Assembly: GCA_002406115.1 (NCBI GenBank) | Contig: DHNC01000014.1 | Location: forward strand, 5,404 to 69,403 | Source: Christensenella sp. UBA4626 | Lineage (GTDB): Bacteria > Bacillota > Clostridia > Christensenellales > UBA1242 | Direction of reading: 5' to 3' | DNA: 64,000 nucleotides | Notes under the pieces: model-generated | Databases searched by the model: none | What the model was told of the DNA's origin: nothing | What the model saw: only the letters and a program-made list of their open reading frames with translations | Position numbers and translations under genes: made by a program | Shown here: positions 42,185 through 50,559 of the stretch, one piece after another | Numbering within the stretch: position 1 is the stretch's first letter | Layout of the letters: each line of letters begins with the position of its first letter

Positions 42185-44188
42185 TTATTCAACCCATTTT
42201 TGCTTGCTTGGCAAAACAATTGTTTGATTTTCAATCTGAGATGAAGTTTGTTCATTCTCTTTTGTTATGCTTGTTGTGCTGGTTGTTTCGTTCTTTGTCC
42301 AATCCGCAACCAAAGCATGGTTTGCAGCGGTTGTCATTTGAGTGGATGAAGTGATGTATGTTTTTGTCAATGTGCTTTCTGTTGAGATTTGAACATTTCT
42401 TACATAATAAGGCTGTGGTGCATATGTATCACTTCTATATATCCAAATTGAAACATAATAGCAATCATCTTCCAAAAGTTGTGTGCTGCCACCATAAAGA
42501 TGTCTTTGCCAGCCATATTCACCAGCATTTATTCCAAAATTTGAAAGTTCTTGTGCACTTCCGTTATTGTTGTAATGTTCTTTTGTTGAAGTGAAATAAT
42601 CTACTGAAATATATCCCAAAGCATCGCTATATTCACTCATAACCTCAGTGTAAACATAAAGAGATTTAAGATTGTTCACTGGAATTAAACCTGAATTTAC
42701 ATATGAATTTATATTTGGTAAATACAACTCACCAGTTGTGGCGTTGTATGTGGCTCCGTAATGCAATGTCCACATACTCAAATCTGGAACAATGCTTGCC
42801 CCAAGCCAGCCATTGAATGTGTAGCCCTCTCTTGTCGGCGTTGGCAATGTGCCATATAAACCATCATATTCCACGGACTTTGATGGCACTGTATATGTTG
42901 TAAGTGTGCTGCCTTTTTCAATTTTAAATTCACTTAGTGACCCAGAAGTAATAGGATAAGTGTTTGTATCTTTAAAAGAAAATAAATAAGTACCGTTCTC
43001 CAAATGAGAGATATCGAAAAACACTTTTGCATCGGTTGTTGAACCATTAAAACCAACTGCAATGTATTCAAATGTGCCATCAACTTGAATAGTGGTATAC
43101 CTACGATTGCCGCTATTGCTATAATTAAGTCCTTTTAAATAATCACTTTTATTTTTGAACAATTGTATTTTTCTGTTGCTATAAGAGTTAGACCCTGAAG
43201 CCTTTCCATACAAAGTGTTTGTTGTTTCGTCATATTCAACTGCCGCTGTTTCCCCGCCAAGACTTGTATTGTTAGATAACAACAAATTTGGATTAGCATC
43301 ATCATTTTGATTTAAAAACACATTATAAGTGTTTGCTTGCCATTCGGCGGTTATTGTGCCGACGGATTTTCCAAAGGTGTAAGTTGAGCCGTTGAGGCTG
43401 CCGTCGCCGGTGAATGACCAGCCGGAAAATGTGTAGCCAGTGCGGGTTGGTGTGCCCAAGGTTATGGTTGAGCCCCTATCTTGGCTGACGGTGGTTACGT
43501 CCGAACTGTTGTTGTAACTGCCACCATTTGGGCGGATGTACACGGTGTTTTCCACATCTGGATTGTCCTTATTTTGATAAATCAGGCGGCTGGCGGTGAC
43601 TGCGGTGCTGACGCCTGTTTCTGCCTTTAAAAGTGATTGAATTACGTGGGCGTTGGCGGTGAGTTTTGCTGAACCGCTTTTATATTCATTGCCGAGCGAA
43701 CTTGGGATTGAAACTGAGATGCTGGCTGCGGTTTTTGAACTGGACGCAAGCAAGGTGGCCTCAACAGTTGTGGTGGACACGTCGCCCGTGATTTGAGTGC
43801 CGGTGAGGTTGTACCACGAAGTGAAACTTTCGCTTGCCTCGGTTTGGTTGAGTTTGAAAATATCCAATTGAATTTCAAGCAAGGCGTAGATGTCATAATC
43901 ACCGATATTTTTGACGTAAATATTTGACAATTGAACCTTATCACCTGGCTTGATTTTGCTAAGTTGTTTGTTGAGGAGTTCGGTTGTGTAAACCTGGTCA
44001 GTTGAGGTGACAAAATCTGCATTTATGTTGGCAAAGTATAATTCACCATTGCTGGCGGCTTTTGCTGTAAAATATGCATAACTAGCACCAACACCTAAAA
44101 AAACAGCAATAAAAAGTATTGCCACCTTTAATGTTAATGACACCCCTCCACTGCGGCGGATTGGGGTTGACTGTCCCCCTAACTTCAT
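42185..44188 (-). CDS. Large surface protein with SipW-type signal and InlB B-repeats
   Basis: The 667-aa protein has an N-terminal membrane/signal segment LTLKVAILFIAVFLGVGASYAYFTAKAASNGELYFANI, which resembles SipW-dependent signal peptides of the TasA/camelysin type (AYFTA after the hydrophobic core). Residues about 220-285 and 440-475 contain InlB B-repeats (TPTRTGYTFSGWSFTGDGS, TPTREGYTFNGWLGA). The last 40 residues are Thr/Ser/Gln-rich with no LPxTG. The N-terminal coding third is much richer in G and C than the rest, with a change near 43320. Repeats flank the gene on both sides, and it interrupts the spoIVFB-rplU order. It is likely a variable cell-surface protein. Confidence 0.8.
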   Translation of the reverse strand: MKLGGQSTPIRRSGGVSLTLKVAILFIAVFLGVGASYAYFTAKAASNGELYFANINADFVTSTDQVYTTELLNKQLSKIKPGDKVQLSNIYVKNIGDYDIYALLEIQLDIFKLNQTEASESFTSWYNLTGTQITGDVSTTTVEATLLASSSKTAASISVSIPSSLGNEYKSGSAKLTANAHVIQSLLKAETGVSTAVTASRLIYQNKDNPDVENTVYIRPNGGSYNNSSDVTTVSQDRGSTITLGTPTRTGYTFSGWSFTGDGSLNGSTYTFGKSVGTITAEWQANTYNVFLNQNDDANPNLLLSNNTSLGGETAAVEYDETTNTLYGKASGSNSYSNRKIQLFKNKSDYLKGLNYSNSGNRRYTTIQVDGTFEYIAVGFNGSTTDAKVFFDISHLENGTYLFSFKDTNTYPITSGSLSEFKIEKGSTLTTYTVPSKSVEYDGLYGTLPTPTREGYTFNGWLGASIVPDLSMWTLHYGATYNATTGELYLPNINSYVNSGLIPVNNLKSLYVYTEVMSEYSDALGYISVDYFTSTKEHYNNNGSAQELSNFGINAGEYGWQRHLYGGSTQLLEDDCYYVSIWIYRSDTYAPQPYYVRNVQISTESTLTKTYITSSTQMTTAANHALVADWTKNETTSTTSITKENEQTSSQIENQTIVLPSKQKWVE

Positions 44189-44194
44189 ACTTTT

Positions 44195-44224
44195 ATTTTA
44201 AGTCGTTTGAAGTTTTTTAGTCAA
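44195..44224 (-). promoter_or_regulatory. Promoter of the surface-protein gene, leaderless geometry
   Basis: On the minus strand TTGACT (44219-44224) and TAAAAT (44195-44200) have an 18-bp spacer; the ATG begins 7 nt after the -10 box and no ribosome binding site is seen. Confidence 0.6.
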
Positions 44225-44321
44225 GTAAATTGTGAGTGTTTTTGTAAATATATTTTTTTCTTAAAAATTTACTTGTTTAACATTGATTTTACTGTCACCA
44301 TAGACCTCTCGGTCATGTTGA

Positions 44322-44455
44322 GCGAAGTGTAACGAAGCAAAACACATGAATAACGAGTTTACGAGTTCATATGTGTGCGAAGTGTAACGAAGCAAAACAC
44401 ATGAATAACGAGTTTACGAGTTCATATGTGTGCGAAGTGCAACGAAGTCGAAACA
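44322..44455. repeat. 55-bp tandem repeats next to the surface-protein gene
   Basis: The unit starting GCGAAGTGTAACGAAGC occurs at 44322, 44377 and, partially, 44432, with an exact 55-bp period. Each unit can pair CACATGAA with TTCATATGTG. The array runs straight into the 69-bp palindromic-repeat copy at 44461-44529. Confidence 0.85.
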
Positions 44456-44583
44456 TCTCCATGCTTCGCACAGGATTATCTTTTGTCCCGAGATCCTTCG
44501 ACTTCGCTAACGCTCCGCTCAGGATGACAATACCCCAGCAAATCCTCTCTCCTCGTGTCCCCTCAGGGGTCCCCAAAAAACTT
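44456..44583. repeat. Second copy of the flanking repeat elements
   Basis: 44461-44529 is 93% identical to 42000-42068, and 44556-44583 is identical to 41659-41686, both in the same orientation but in swapped order. The last base overlaps the stop codon of the SpoIVFB-like gene. Confidence 0.8.
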
Positions 44584-45386
44584 TAATGGCGTGCTGCGAC
44601 GACGTCCTTGATTTGGGTGGTGAGCGGAAATTTGAGGGCGTAGGCAACGATTGTATCCTCGTCAAAATATTTGCAGGCGGTTTGCGGGCAATAAAATATG
44701 GTGTAGCAGCGGTTGTTTATATTTTTGATTAAGCTGAACAAATTTTCGCAACCGTCAACTTTAAGCAAGACGATTTTTTGATATTTGTTGGTTTTTGGTT
44801 TAAGCAAATTAAAATTTAATGTTGGGCTTGGCTTGGAAAGGGCAAAGAAAACGGCAAAAAGCAAGTAAAACCAGTTGATTTGAGCAAACAATGAACATAT
44901 GAACAAAACTGCAAATGTTGTTGCAAGCAGGCTGCGGACGATTATATCCGACGTTTTATATGCCTTGTTGGTTTTGAAAATGCTTTTGAAAATTTTGCCG
45001 CCGTCCAAAGGATAGACAGGTATGAGATTGAAGAAAGCAAGGACGAGGTTGCTTACGCAAAAACTGCTTAAAACCGAATGTGAAGCGGGCAAAATGGCGT
45101 AAAATATGAGGCAAACCAAACTTAAAGTGAGGTTGCACATGGGGCCAGCGATGTTGATTGCGAAATTGTCCTTATCCTCTATTGGCGATTGCAACTGAAC
45201 GGCAAAACCAAACATTGTCAAACTTATGTACTTCAATTTATAACCTCGTTTTATGGCGACAAAAAGATGCGCCAACTCATGCAAAGAAAGAGCCAGCAAA
45301 TAGTTTAAAAGCAGCAAAAATTTGTGTGTGAGCAAGCAAAGCAAAATCAAAACAAAGAAACTTATGCTGAATTTGAACTTTTTCAT
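44583..45386 (-). CDS. Site-2 protease, SpoIVFB/M50 family
   Basis: The 267-aa membrane metalloprotease has the zinc motif LSLHELAHLFVAIKRG near residue 37 and the distal ligand motif NLIPVYPLDGGKIF near 125, with several hydrophobic helices and a C-terminal soluble part. SpoIVFB cleaves pro-sigma-K in spore formers; related enzymes exist in non-sporulating Clostridia. In Bacillus the order minC-minD-spoIVFA-spoIVFB-rplU-prp-rpmA is conserved. Here SpoIVFA is missing and a repeat-flanked gene lies between it and rplU. The stop codon touches a repeat, so the C-terminus might have been altered by the insertion. Confidence 0.85.
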   Translation of the reverse strand: MKKFKFSISFFVLILLCLLTHKFLLLLNYLLALSLHELAHLFVAIKRGYKLKYISLTMFGFAVQLQSPIEDKDNFAINIAGPMCNLTLSLVCLIFYAILPASHSVLSSFCVSNLVLAFFNLIPVYPLDGGKIFKSIFKTNKAYKTSDIIVRSLLATTFAVLFICSLFAQINWFYLLFAVFFALSKPSPTLNFNLLKPKTNKYQKIVLLKVDGCENLFSLIKNINNRCYTIFYCPQTACKYFDEDTIVAYALKFPLTTQIKDVVAARH

Positions 45387-45422
45387 ATATTAAAATATTT
45401 GTTTGTGAGCAAATTTAGTACA

Positions 45423-45650
45423 TCAACCTGGCAAAGTTTGTACAAGTTTTATCCTATCGCCTGCACACATGATTACAATCTCATAATCCGATTTGTTTGC
45501 GTTTATTTCCACTTTTATGTCGTCAAACGACACCTCAAAATAGTTGTTTATCAGATAAAAAAAGTCGGATTTTATCACCTCACCTAAAAATCTTGGGTTG
45601 TTTTGTTTGTCCTTTTGCATCATGGCGGACAATCTATTTTGCAAGTCCAT
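45423..45650 (-). CDS. MinE-like small protein
   Basis: The 75-aa product shows LGEVIKSDFFYLINNYFEVSFDDIKVEINANKSDYEIVIMC, which fits the MinE topological-specificity domain pattern (helix ending in IxxYxEVxxDDIKVEIN, then a strand). The N-terminal anti-MinCD helix is not recognisable, and overall similarity is weak. Position supports the call: it lies downstream of minD on the same strand, where minE is found in Clostridia. AAGGGGG is its ribosome binding site. MinE drives MinD release from the membrane and pole-to-pole oscillation. Function is inferred. Confidence 0.6.
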   Translation of the reverse strand: MDLQNRLSAMMQKDKQNNPRFLGEVIKSDFFYLINNYFEVSFDDIKVEINANKSDYEIVIMCAGDRIKLVQTLPG

Positions 45651-45680
45651 TTATCCCCCTTTTTGTTGCTTTTTATTTCA

Positions 45681-45871
45681 ACTTTGTATCAAAAATGTGC
45701 TTGTTGTTAGCCTTTCAACAACTCCGCTTTAAAATACGTTCGTTGTTATTTTTTTAACAACTCCGTTTTATCAATTTTTTTAACTTACCAAACAATCCAC
45801 GATATTTGTAAGTCAATATTGTGCATTGTTTACATCCTATCCTCTTGTTTGTTGTTATTTTTTTAACAACT
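45681..45871. repeat. Repeated minD 3' tails with hairpins
   Basis: The last 20 codons of minD plus stop (45863-45922) are duplicated at 45754-45813, 109 bp downstream, encoding the identical peptide TYKYRGLFGKLKKLIKRSC with about ten third-position differences. Each stop is followed by the hairpin GTTGTTA-N6-TAACAAC. A third, shorter tail (GCGGAGTTGTTGAAAGGCTAACAAC) lies near 45703-45730. The copy is not in frame with minD. Confidence 0.85.
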
Positions 45872-46654
45872 TCGTTTAATCAACTTCTTCAATTTGCCAA
45901 ACAATCCACGATACTTATACGTACAGTCAAACAATTTCTTTTCGCCGGTGAGGATGTTTTCTGCCAAAATTTCAAAGGCTCGATTGAGGGCTATGCGTTG
46001 GTCGGAAATCGTTTCGCTGGTGCTAGTTATCACGTTGTCATCTTCCGGAATAACTCCGCCAAAATCTATACGCAACGTCTTGCCGATGTCGTACACGTCA
46101 AACATGAGTTTATCTTGAATAAGGTCGCCACGGGCTCGATTGATGACAAATCGCTTTGACTGGATGTTGTAACTTGAAAGGATTGTGACAACCTTGTCCG
46201 CATCACGAATGCTGCTGAGGTGCGGCGTGGTTACAACCAAAGCCTCGTCGGCGCAATACACGGCTCGTTTAAAACCTGCGTCAATGCCAGCCGGGCAGTC
46301 TATCAAAACAAAGTCAAAAGTCTTTGACAAGGTGGAAATTATCGTCTTTATGTCGGACAGTTGAATGGTGAGGTTTCGGTTTAATCCGCCGCTGGAAAGC
46401 AAATACAAAAGCGGAAAGCATTCGTCCTGCACCAACGCCTCTTTAAGCCGGCACCGACCTTCCAAAACGTCCAAAAGTGTGTAAACAACTCGGTCTTCCA
46501 TATTCATCACCACGTCCAGGTTGTTCAAGCCCAAATCCATATCCACAAGACAAACACGCAAGTTGCGTCTTGCCAGATGTCTGCCAAGGTTTGCCGTGAC
46601 GGTTGTTTTTCCCACTCCGCCCTTGCCGGATGTCATAACAATAACTCTACCCAT
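45863..46654 (-). CDS. minD: Septum site-determining ATPase MinD
   Basis: The 263-aa protein has the deviant Walker A KGGVGKT at residues 11-17, the NLDVVMNME switch region, LIDCPAGIDAGFKRAV near 120 and a C-terminal amphipathic membrane-targeting helix (GLFGKLKKLIKRSC). It binds the membrane with ATP and recruits MinC or MinE partners. The start at 46654 is chosen because AAAGGAGGCAATT lies just upstream and the family N-terminus MGRVIVMTSGKGG follows; an upstream ATG at 46759 would add 35 unrelated residues. minC is not present in the window. The C-terminal tail is duplicated downstream. Confidence 0.95.
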   Translation of the reverse strand: MGRVIVMTSGKGGVGKTTVTANLGRHLARRNLRVCLVDMDLGLNNLDVVMNMEDRVVYTLLDVLEGRCRLKEALVQDECFPLLYLLSSGGLNRNLTIQLSDIKTIISTLSKTFDFVLIDCPAGIDAGFKRAVYCADEALVVTTPHLSSIRDADKVVTILSSYNIQSKRFVINRARGDLIQDKLMFDVYDIGKTLRIDFGGVIPEDDNVITSTSETISDQRIALNRAFEILAENILTGEKKLFDCTYKYRGLFGKLKKLIKRSC

Positions 46655-46769
46655 AATTGCCTCCTTTTGTTTTGATAAATTTAGCACGCAAAAATGAAAA
46701 AACGAAGGCGAAATTTGTCTTGTTTTTGCCTTCGTTTTTATTCGACAATTTATATTCAAATTAACTTGT

Positions 46770-47765
46770 TTAAAATTTAACTTTCAAGAAATCCTTATCT
46801 GATGAGAGAAGTTTGCCCAAGCCAAGCACGACCGCATCTGCTGGACACTCTGGCACGATGATTGGAAAATCCAATTTCTTTTTGGCGTACTCGTAAAGCC
46901 CTGCGATATTGCTGCCGCCACCGACAAACACGATGCCAGTGTTAAACACGTCGTTTGCCACCTCTGCCGGCAATGATTTAATAACCTGATCCACACGCTC
47001 AAAGATTGCATCGTAAACATTGCTGATTGCCAAGCGGACATCGTTTGCTGTGATTGAAGCCCGCACTAGATTGCTATTTTCGTTTGTGCCAACAAACTCG
47101 CAAGCATACATATCTCGATTGTAAAGTGAAGCCACCTCATTCTTGATTTTTTCCGCTGCTTGCTCGCTGATTGTAAGCCCGTAATTGTCCGACACAAAAG
47201 TTACAATGCTTTTGTCCATATCCTGCCCGCCGATGTAATACATCCTGCCAAAATTCAAGTTGTATTCATTGAGGACTGAAACGTCTGTCACATTTTTGCC
47301 GATATCCACAACCATAACGTGATTGTGAGAGTCAAAGCCCAAATCTGACTGAACGCAGACGCTGTTAAACACAAATTCAACCTTGTTTACGCCAGACTCG
47401 TGCAAAACTTTTTTGATAAGCAATAACTGTTGTTCGTTAAGTGCGGTTGGCACGGCAACCAAAGCATAAATACTGGTTATAAACAGTTTGCCTTCCACCA
47501 CATTTTCAATGATTTTCCCAAGCAAAAGGCGTGCCATTTTTTCGTCCACAATTTCGCCATTTTCAATTGGGCGATAAACCTTGTAGTTAGCGGATTTTGA
47601 GTTAAATAATTTTTCCGCCTTTTTGCCGATTGCGTGCACTTTTATCATCTTGCCATTTGTTGTGACGGCAAGATAAGCGGGCTCTTTTGCCACTATCCCG
47701 CAACCTTTTTTGTAAACAATGATTTCATTGCTGCCAAATTTAAGACCTAAATCAATCCTAAACAT
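46770..47765 (-). CDS. MreB-like actin-fold protein
   Basis: The 331-aa protein aligns with MreB: phosphate-1 loop DLGLKFGSNEIIVYKKGCGIV at the start, MVVDIGKNVTDVSVL near 140, YIGGQDMDKSIVTFV near 172, EQAAEKIKNEVASLY and the adenosine motif GIVFVGGGSNIAGL near 280. The phosphate-2 loop is DIGKNVTD rather than the standard DIGGGTTE, so ATP binding or hydrolysis may be altered. MreC and MreD are not next to it. It lies 18 bp after the Ppx-like gene and about 115 bp before minD on one strand. It probably acts in cell shape or division; it may be a paralogue rather than the main MreB. Confidence 0.85.
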   Translation of the reverse strand: MFRIDLGLKFGSNEIIVYKKGCGIVAKEPAYLAVTTNGKMIKVHAIGKKAEKLFNSKSANYKVYRPIENGEIVDEKMARLLLGKIIENVVEGKLFITSIYALVAVPTALNEQQLLLIKKVLHESGVNKVEFVFNSVCVQSDLGFDSHNHVMVVDIGKNVTDVSVLNEYNLNFGRMYYIGGQDMDKSIVTFVSDNYGLTISEQAAEKIKNEVASLYNRDMYACEFVGTNENSNLVRASITANDVRLAISNVYDAIFERVDQVIKSLPAEVANDVFNTGIVFVGGGSNIAGLYEYAKKKLDFPIIVPECPADAVVLGLGKLLSSDKDFLKVKF

Positions 47766-47783
47766 TTACCCCTCCTGCAAATC

Positions 47784-49289
47784 CTATAAAATTTGCAAAT
47801 TTTTTCCGTACACTTTTTTAAAGTCACCTGCTATTGACATAGCCTGAGATATTTCAAGAGTTGCCTCTCTTTCAACTTCGGTTTTTAAGATAACAGTGTC
47901 GCCAAGCACGTCGCAAGCAATATCTTTTACGCTGTTTGAACCCGTGATGTTGAGCATGGTTGCCATTTTGATGATGATTGCCAACTTTTTAACTGCGTCC
48001 AAATCTTCATCGGTCACCAAGTCTTTATATCTTATCCACTCAGTCAAACTGAAATCGTCGATATTTTGACTGCTTGCCACAAAGGCTGCCAAAAGGATAT
48101 CTTTGTGAGTTGCACCGTAAATATTGCTGTTTAAAATGATTGGGAAATTGTTTTTAATATAATTTTCAAAGGCGATGCGTTTGCCAGACATACACATACT
48201 TGCCGCAATACGCAAAACCTTTACATAAGGCCTTGTGAGTTTGTGCAAAACTTTAAGTTGCTTGTAAAGAATGACCGCCAAAGAATAGTTGCTATCCAAA
48301 TTTGCGTTGGTTGGATAAAATTCGTTGATAGAACTGAGCGAATAACCCAAAATGTCAAGCAAAGGTTTTTCGCCAGTTTGTGCAAGCAAGTTTTTGGCGA
48401 TGATGCCATACATCTCTCCATTTGTGGAAACACGCACGCAGCCACGAACAAATTCGTTATACATCGCTTTGACAATTGCAATGCCAACTGCAACAACATC
48501 CGCACGTTTCTCGCTTATGCCTTTAAGTTTTTTTGCTTTGTCCAAATCAAGGCCTCGGATAAGGTTGTAAATGCTTGCAAAACTTTCGGTTGTAATTGGA
48601 TAGTTGTGCGCCACATCAAGTGGATATCTTGAAGACTTTCTGCTCAACTTGCCCACTGACAAGAAAACTTCGCCAATGCCAAAAAATTCGCAATCGTCAT
48701 CCAAATTGTAAAGCCAGTCAATTTTTTTAAGTTCTTTGGAAATAAACTCAACTGTTTTGTCCATCCTCTCAGTCAACGAAAGGTTGCCAAACATCTCCAA
48801 AAGGTTCACCGAACCATAAGGCAAGGAAACACTGTTTGCCACAACACGGCGGTTGAATTTTACGATTTGAGTGGAATAGTCACCAACTTGAATAAGCACC
48901 CCACGAGTCATTGCAAATGAATACATGATTGCACTGTGAAGAGCGGTTACTTGCTCTTCTGCTGTCAAGATTTTAAAGTACAAAGAAACAGTTTTGTACA
49001 CTTCATCCAAAAAAGCAATTTGGTTGCGTGCGGATGCAATCACTGGGCTTGCGTAACAAATGTGATTTTCAATTTTTGCATTGTCAACAATCTTTCTAAA
49101 ATTTTTCAAAACCGAAATTGTTTCTTGAATGCGGGCTGGTTTGATATATCCGTCCCTTTCCATATCTTGAATCAATTTTACAGGTTCAATAATCTGTTGC
49201 TCTATTGCAAAAAATCCTGTTTGCGTACATTTAAATATTGTGAGTTTTACGTCGTTTACACCCAATTCAAAAACTGCCAATTTGTTCAT
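47784..49289 (-). CDS. Ppx/GppA-like protein with altered active site
   Basis: The 501-aa protein follows the exopolyphosphatase/ppGpp phosphohydrolase layout: an actin-like N-terminal region (MNKLAVFELGVNDVKLTIFKC, then ASPVIASARNQIAFLDEV, KILTAEEQVTALHSAIMYS) and an HD-like helical C-terminal part (AASMCMSGKRIAFENYIKNN). The key phosphate loop DIGGGSTE is replaced by QVGDYSTQ, and the first loop reads ELGVND rather than DIGSNS. Catalysis is therefore doubtful. It is first in a co-directional run with the MreB-like gene and minD, with its own promoter and an AAAGGAG ribosome binding site. A regulatory or structural role at the division machinery is a guess. Confidence 0.75.
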   Translation of the reverse strand: MNKLAVFELGVNDVKLTIFKCTQTGFFAIEQQIIEPVKLIQDMERDGYIKPARIQETISVLKNFRKIVDNAKIENHICYASPVIASARNQIAFLDEVYKTVSLYFKILTAEEQVTALHSAIMYSFAMTRGVLIQVGDYSTQIVKFNRRVVANSVSLPYGSVNLLEMFGNLSLTERMDKTVEFISKELKKIDWLYNLDDDCEFFGIGEVFLSVGKLSRKSSRYPLDVAHNYPITTESFASIYNLIRGLDLDKAKKLKGISEKRADVVAVGIAIVKAMYNEFVRGCVRVSTNGEMYGIIAKNLLAQTGEKPLLDILGYSLSSINEFYPTNANLDSNYSLAVILYKQLKVLHKLTRPYVKVLRIAASMCMSGKRIAFENYIKNNFPIILNSNIYGATHKDILLAAFVASSQNIDDFSLTEWIRYKDLVTDEDLDAVKKLAIIIKMATMLNITGSNSVKDIACDVLGDTVILKTEVEREATLEISQAMSIAGDFKKVYGKNLQIL

Positions 49290-49404
49290 TAAAATTTCTC
49301 CTTTTCAAACCATCAAAACTAAAAACAAAACCGATGATTTGTTGTGTGATTTGTGTTAAAATCAAGATTGTTTCAACTTAAAAAACCACTCCTTGTTTGG
49401 CATA

Positions 49405-49433
49405 TATGTAGCACTATTTTGAGTTATAGTCAA
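49405..49433 (-). promoter_or_regulatory. Promoter upstream of the Ppx-MreB-MinD gene run
   Basis: On the minus strand TTGACT (49428-49433) and TACATA (49405-49410) are separated by 17 bp, giving a leader of about 110 nt before the Ppx-like gene. Confidence 0.5.
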
Positions 49434-49560
49434 TAGGTTTTTGAAAAATTTTCCGAAAGTTTTTTTGCTTTAATTTTCGTTGATTTTTTTGGATATTTTG
49501 AAACTTTTTAAATTGTTTTCAAAAAAAATTTTATTTTTGCAAATTTTTCATTAAAAACAC

Positions 49561-49591
49561 AAAAAAATATGCCAAGTTTAGCATATTTTTT
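49561..49591 (-). terminator. Terminator downstream of the RluA gene
   Basis: AAAAATATGC pairs with GCATATTTTT around an eight-base loop, with a T run on the minus strand. The remaining part of 49290-49714 is AT-rich and shows no gene. Confidence 0.65.
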
Positions 49592-49714
49592 AAAATTTTT
49601 TCTATTTTTTGCCTATCTTTTATGATTTTGCAAGTTTGATTTTTATCAAGTAAATTGAATATTGTTTGATTAAAAATATAAGTATTTATTCCATTATTTA
49701 AATGAGCAACACCA

Positions 49715-50437
49715 TTAAATCAACTTTTCAATCTCAGTTTTGTATGTTGAAAAGATAGAATTTTCAAAGTCTGGTTCAGCCTTAAAAACCATGTTTTGTT
49801 TTGTGGTTGGATGAACAAATTCCAACTTATATGCCCAGAGTGCGAGGTTGCCTTTATGGGCTTTGTCGCCATATTTAAAATCGGCATAAATTGGAGCATT
49901 TAATTGCTTTGACATTTGCACACGGATTTGGTGACTTCTGCCTGTTATCAAGTCCACTTCAACCAAACTTAAAGTGGTGTCTTGTCCATTTTCCGTAAAC
50001 GATTTTGATGACAAAACTTGATAGTTTAAAATTGCTTGCTTTGCACCGTCCTCCAACTTTGGAGCAATAGAAACAGTGTTTGTTTTTTCGTCCTTTTTAA
50101 GATAGGTCACCAATTGGTCGTTTGCAATTTGAGGTTTGCCACAAATGACTGCCAAATAAGTTTTTTGCATTTGTTTTGATTTAAGTTCCGCACTCAACCT
50201 TGCCGCAGCTTTGCTTGTCTTTGCAAAGACCATAACGCCGCCAGTTGGTCTATCCAATCTGTGCACCAAACCTAAAAATACATTGCCCGGCTTTTTGTCA
50301 CGTTGTTTGATAAAATCTTTGATAATTGTAAGCATATCCAAATCCTTACTTTCATCCTCTTGCACAGAAACATTGTGCGGTTTTACCACAACAATAATAT
50401 GATTATCTTCGTATAAAATTTTTGGTTCGATTTGCAT
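49715..50437 (-). CDS. RluA family 23S rRNA/tRNA pseudouridine synthase
   Basis: The 240-aa enzyme has the catalytic motif LVHRLDRPTGGVMVFAKTSKAAARLS near residue 61, where the aspartate attacks uridine, and the family end motif GRSHQIRVQMSKQLNAPIYADFKYG near 165. There is no S4 domain, so it is a short RluA form. The exact target uridines cannot be told from sequence. A run AAAAAAGGAAATC before the ATG serves as ribosome binding site. Confidence 0.93.
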   Translation of the reverse strand: MQIEPKILYEDNHIIVVVKPHNVSVQEDESKDLDMLTIIKDFIKQRDKKPGNVFLGLVHRLDRPTGGVMVFAKTSKAAARLSAELKSKQMQKTYLAVICGKPQIANDQLVTYLKKDEKTNTVSIAPKLEDGAKQAILNYQVLSSKSFTENGQDTTLSLVEVDLITGRSHQIRVQMSKQLNAPIYADFKYGDKAHKGNLALWAYKLEFVHPTTKQNMVFKAEPDFENSIFSTYKTEIEKLI

Positions 50438-50559
50438 TTGATTTCCTTTTTTATTGTTATTTTTTTGATTTTTGCCAAAAAAGTTAAGATTTTTAGCGTT
50501 TTTTATTTAAATTTTAAGGTTTTTTAAAAATTTTTATCTATTTTTATTTTTAAATGTTT

